NCBI RefSeq assembly: GCF_011758765.1 | Contig: NZ_JAANOU010000001.1 | Location: 4,464,001-4,528,000, forward strand | Source of the DNA: Amycolatopsis viridis | GTDB lineage: Bacteria; Actinomycetota; Actinomycetes; Mycobacteriales; Pseudonocardiaceae | Direction of reading: 5' to 3' | DNA: 64,000 bases | Shown: positions 62,464 through 64,000 of the stretch, in pieces | Position numbering within the stretch: the first letter of the stretch is position 1 | How the letters are laid out: the number at the start of each line of letters is the position of its first letter | The notes under the pieces: generated by a model | What the model was told of the DNA's origin: nothing | Database searches by the model: none | What the model saw: only the letters and a program-made list of their open reading frames with translations | Translations under genes and position numbers: made by a program

Positions 62464-62725
62464 ACCACCGGGACATGGGGCGCCGGCTCAGCAGCCGCCA
62501 CCCGCAGCAAGACGGCACCGGCCACGCACCGGACCTCTGCCGCCCCGATCTCCAGCCCGCGCCGCCCCCTGGCAACGAAAACGGAACGGCGGCACCCAGA
62601 CCTCCCCAACCGCCATCCGGCAACCCGAACCAAGCCGTGCGGCGCCCCAGCCAACGGCCGGCGAAAAGATCAAGAGATCGTCCTCGCCGGACTTGGCGGG
62701 GTGGTCGCTGGGGTGGGGTTGCCCG

Positions 62726-63484
62726 CTAGGCGTTCTGGACCGGGTTGGTCAGGGTGCCGATGCCCTCGATCGTGATCGAGACGGCCTGGCCGTCGGTGAT
62801 CTGGCCGACGCCGGCCGGGGTGCCGGTCAGGATGACGTCCCCGGGCAGCAGCGTCATCACGCCGGACACGAACTCGACCAGCTCCGGGATCTTGTGGATC
62901 AGCAGCGAGGTGCGTGAGTCCTGCTTGACCTCGCCGTCGACCTCGGTGCGGATCGCCAGGTCGGACGGGTCCACCGCGGTCTCGATCCACGGGCCCAGCG
63001 GGCAGAACGTGTCGAACCCCTTCGCTCGGCCCCACTGGCCGTCGCTCTTCTGCAGGTCCCGCGCGCTGACGTCGTTGGCGATCGTGTAGCCCAGGATCAC
63101 CGCCGGCGCCTGCGCGGCTTTCACGTTGCGCACCGGCTGGCCGATCACCACGGCCAGCTCGCCCTCGAAGTCGACCCGCTGGGACGCGGCCGGCAGCTTG
63201 ATGGCGGCGTTCGGGCCGATGACGCTCGTCGACGGCTTGAGGAACATCATCGGCGACTCGGGCACCTCGTTGCCGAGCTCCGCCGCGTGCTCGGCGTAGT
63301 TCCGCCCGATCGCGATGACCTTCGAGGGCAGGATCGGCGCGAGGAGCCGCACGTCGGCCAGCGCGAACCGCTTACCCGTGTAGTTCGGCTGTCCGAACGG
63401 GTGGTCGGCGATTTCCAGGAGCTCGTCGCCGTCGACGGACACGAAGGCGACCCCACCGGCATGAGCAACTCGAGCTAGACGCAC
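62726..63484 (-). CDS. Fumarylacetoacetate-hydrolase-family protein
   Basis: 252 residues. The FAH fold has SKVIAIGRNYAEHAAELG (about 54-71), the metal ligands in DFEGELAVVIG (about 104-114), GYTIANDVSARDLQ and LTGTPAGVG near the C-terminus. Relatives hydrolyse or decarboxylate oxo-acids (acylpyruvates, oxaloacetate). Same neighbour of gltX as in mycobacteria. TAGGCT lies 6 nt before GTG 63484, so it is likely leaderless. The 262 nt from 62464 to its stop contain no gene I can support. Confidence 0.9.
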   Translation of the reverse strand: MRLARVAHAGGVAFVSVDGDELLEIADHPFGQPNYTGKRFALADVRLLAPILPSKVIAIGRNYAEHAAELGNEVPESPMMFLKPSTSVIGPNAAIKLPAASQRVDFEGELAVVIGQPVRNVKAAQAPAVILGYTIANDVSARDLQKSDGQWGRAKGFDTFCPLGPWIETAVDPSDLAIRTEVDGEVKQDSRTSLLIHKIPELVEFVSGVMTLLPGDVILTGTPAGVGQITDGQAVSITIEGIGTLTNPVQNA

Positions 63485-63490
63485 ACACCC

Positions 63491-63496
63491 AGCCTA
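63491..63496 (-). promoter_or_regulatory. -10 hexamer TAGGCT for the leaderless FAH-family gene
   Basis: TAGGCT lies 6 nt before GTG 63484; no ribosome-binding site is seen. Confidence 0.5.
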
Positions 63497-63562
63497 ACCA
63501 GCACCGCTCCCCCGCCACCGGGGTGGTGGCCACCCCGGACCGGCGAGTGCCAGTATCGGCGG

Positions 63563-63985
63563 ATGGATCATCTCGTCGTCGCCGCGGAACCGGACCTGAC
63601 CACGGACGAGCTGCTGCCGCTGTACGAGTCCGTCGGCTGGTCGGCCTACACCCGCCGCCCCGAACAGCTGCGCACCGCGATCGCGGGCTCGTCCTATGTG
63701 GTCACCGCGCGGCGGGCCGGGCGCCTGGCCGGCCTGGCCCGCGCGCTCTCCGACGACGCGACGATCTGCTACCTGCAGGACGTGCTCGTGCACCCGGACG
63801 AACAACGGCGCGGTATCGGCCGCGCGCTCGTGCGGGCGGTGCTGGACCGCTACGCCGCGGTGCGCCAGAAGGTGCTGCTCACCGATGACGAACCCGCGCA
63901 GCGCGCCTTCTACGAAAGCCTCGGCTACGCCGAGATCCGCGACTTCGGCGAGGGCACGCTGCGCGCGTTCGTCCGGTTCGACTGA
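63563..63985 (+). CDS. GNAT-family N-acetyltransferase
   Basis: 140 residues. LYESVGWSAYTRRPEQLRTAIA is the start of a common actinobacterial GNAT subgroup; the acetyl-CoA site is in LQDVLVHPDEQRRGIGRALVRAVL (two parts, about 71-94), and AFYESLGYAEI follows. The substrate is unknown. CAGTAT 6 nt before the ATG resembles the leaderless pattern of this window though without the leading T. The stop is 15 nt before the window end. Confidence 0.85.
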   Translation: MDHLVVAAEPDLTTDELLPLYESVGWSAYTRRPEQLRTAIAGSSYVVTARRAGRLAGLARALSDDATICYLQDVLVHPDEQRRGIGRALVRAVLDRYAAVRQKVLLTDDEPAQRAFYESLGYAEIRDFGEGTLRAFVRFD

Positions 63986-64000
63986 GGACCGCGTCCCTCA

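Overview
The window is about 72% G+C by eye, with dense short-gapped operons, many GTG starts, and zinc-ribbon (Cys-containing) forms of ribosomal proteins bL28 and bL32. Gene order closely follows the conserved actinobacterial block that in Mycobacterium tuberculosis runs from smc to gltX (smc, acyP, mutM, rnc, yceD, sepIVA, coaD, rsmD, pyc, recG, DAK2 gene, ung, thiL, DUF3515 gene, ddl, gpsA, cofC, ppk, mutT1, hupB, leuD, leuC, IclR regulator, tRNA-Gln/tRNA-Glu, gltX, FAH gene). The additional content (DUF3558-type lipoprotein, NdgR/AreB next to leuCD, many paired membrane proteins) suggests a Pseudonocardiaceae chromosome, probably Amycolatopsis or a close relative. The genus is inference. 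No prophage, insertion sequence, CRISPR array, rRNA operon or secondary-metabolite cluster is visible.

Layout. 1-5850: end of an NCS1-type permease with a long leader, then smc, acyP and a membrane protein. 5872-13595: complete Kdp potassium system transcribed leftward as small peptide-kdpF-kdpA-kdpB-kdpC-kdpD-kdpE with overlapping stops and starts. 13872-16915: asnB, a stress-protein-like membrane protein and idi. 16936-21850: DNA repair, RNA processing, cell-division and CoA genes (mutM, rnc, rpmF, yceD, sepIVA, coaD, rsmD), interrupted by a mirrored array of 21-bp repeats. 21969-30827: helD, a luciferase-like oxidoreductase, a cyclopropane synthase, an arginase-like protein and pyruvate carboxylase. 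30960-38766: a subtilisin fold lacking catalytic residues, recG, a DAK2 protein, rpmB, ung, a gamma-carbonic-anhydrase fold, a GNAT protein and thiL. 38.8-40.1 kb: a visibly A+T-richer two-gene insert flanked by degenerate copies of the thiL upstream sequence. 40160-50499: Lrp-type domain, DUF3515, ddl, a MocR regulator with divergent flavoprotein, cysteine dioxygenase behind a cysteine-rich leader peptide, gpsA, plsC, cofC, ppk, mutT1. 50819-63985: hupB, leuCD with its IclR regulator, an AlkB-like protein, a surface or secretion cluster with a sortase, an AAC(2')-like acetyltransferase, two tRNAs beside gltX, an FAD monooxygenase, an FAH-family protein and a GNAT protein.

Functional themes. 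K+ uptake is a self-contained unit with its own sensor pair. gltX sits with tRNA-Glu and tRNA-Gln, consistent with the actinobacterial indirect route to Gln-tRNA (family knowledge). gpsA-plsC supply early phospholipid steps and cfa modifies the acyl chains. cofC points to coenzyme F420. A recurring TAGNNT-like -10 hexamer placed 6-9 nt before an RTG start suggests many genes here are read from leaderless mRNAs, and I used it to choose several starts.

The most unusual items are: a polycysteine leader peptide before cysteine dioxygenase with a stretch complementary to the Shine-Dalgarno site of that gene; the catalytically degenerate subtilase; the mirrored 21-bp repeat array; the duplicated flanks of the thiL/Lrp insert; a previously easy-to-miss 27-residue membrane peptide at the head of kdp; and a possible structured leader before the permease. 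All functions come from reading the sequence and family knowledge; no database search was run.
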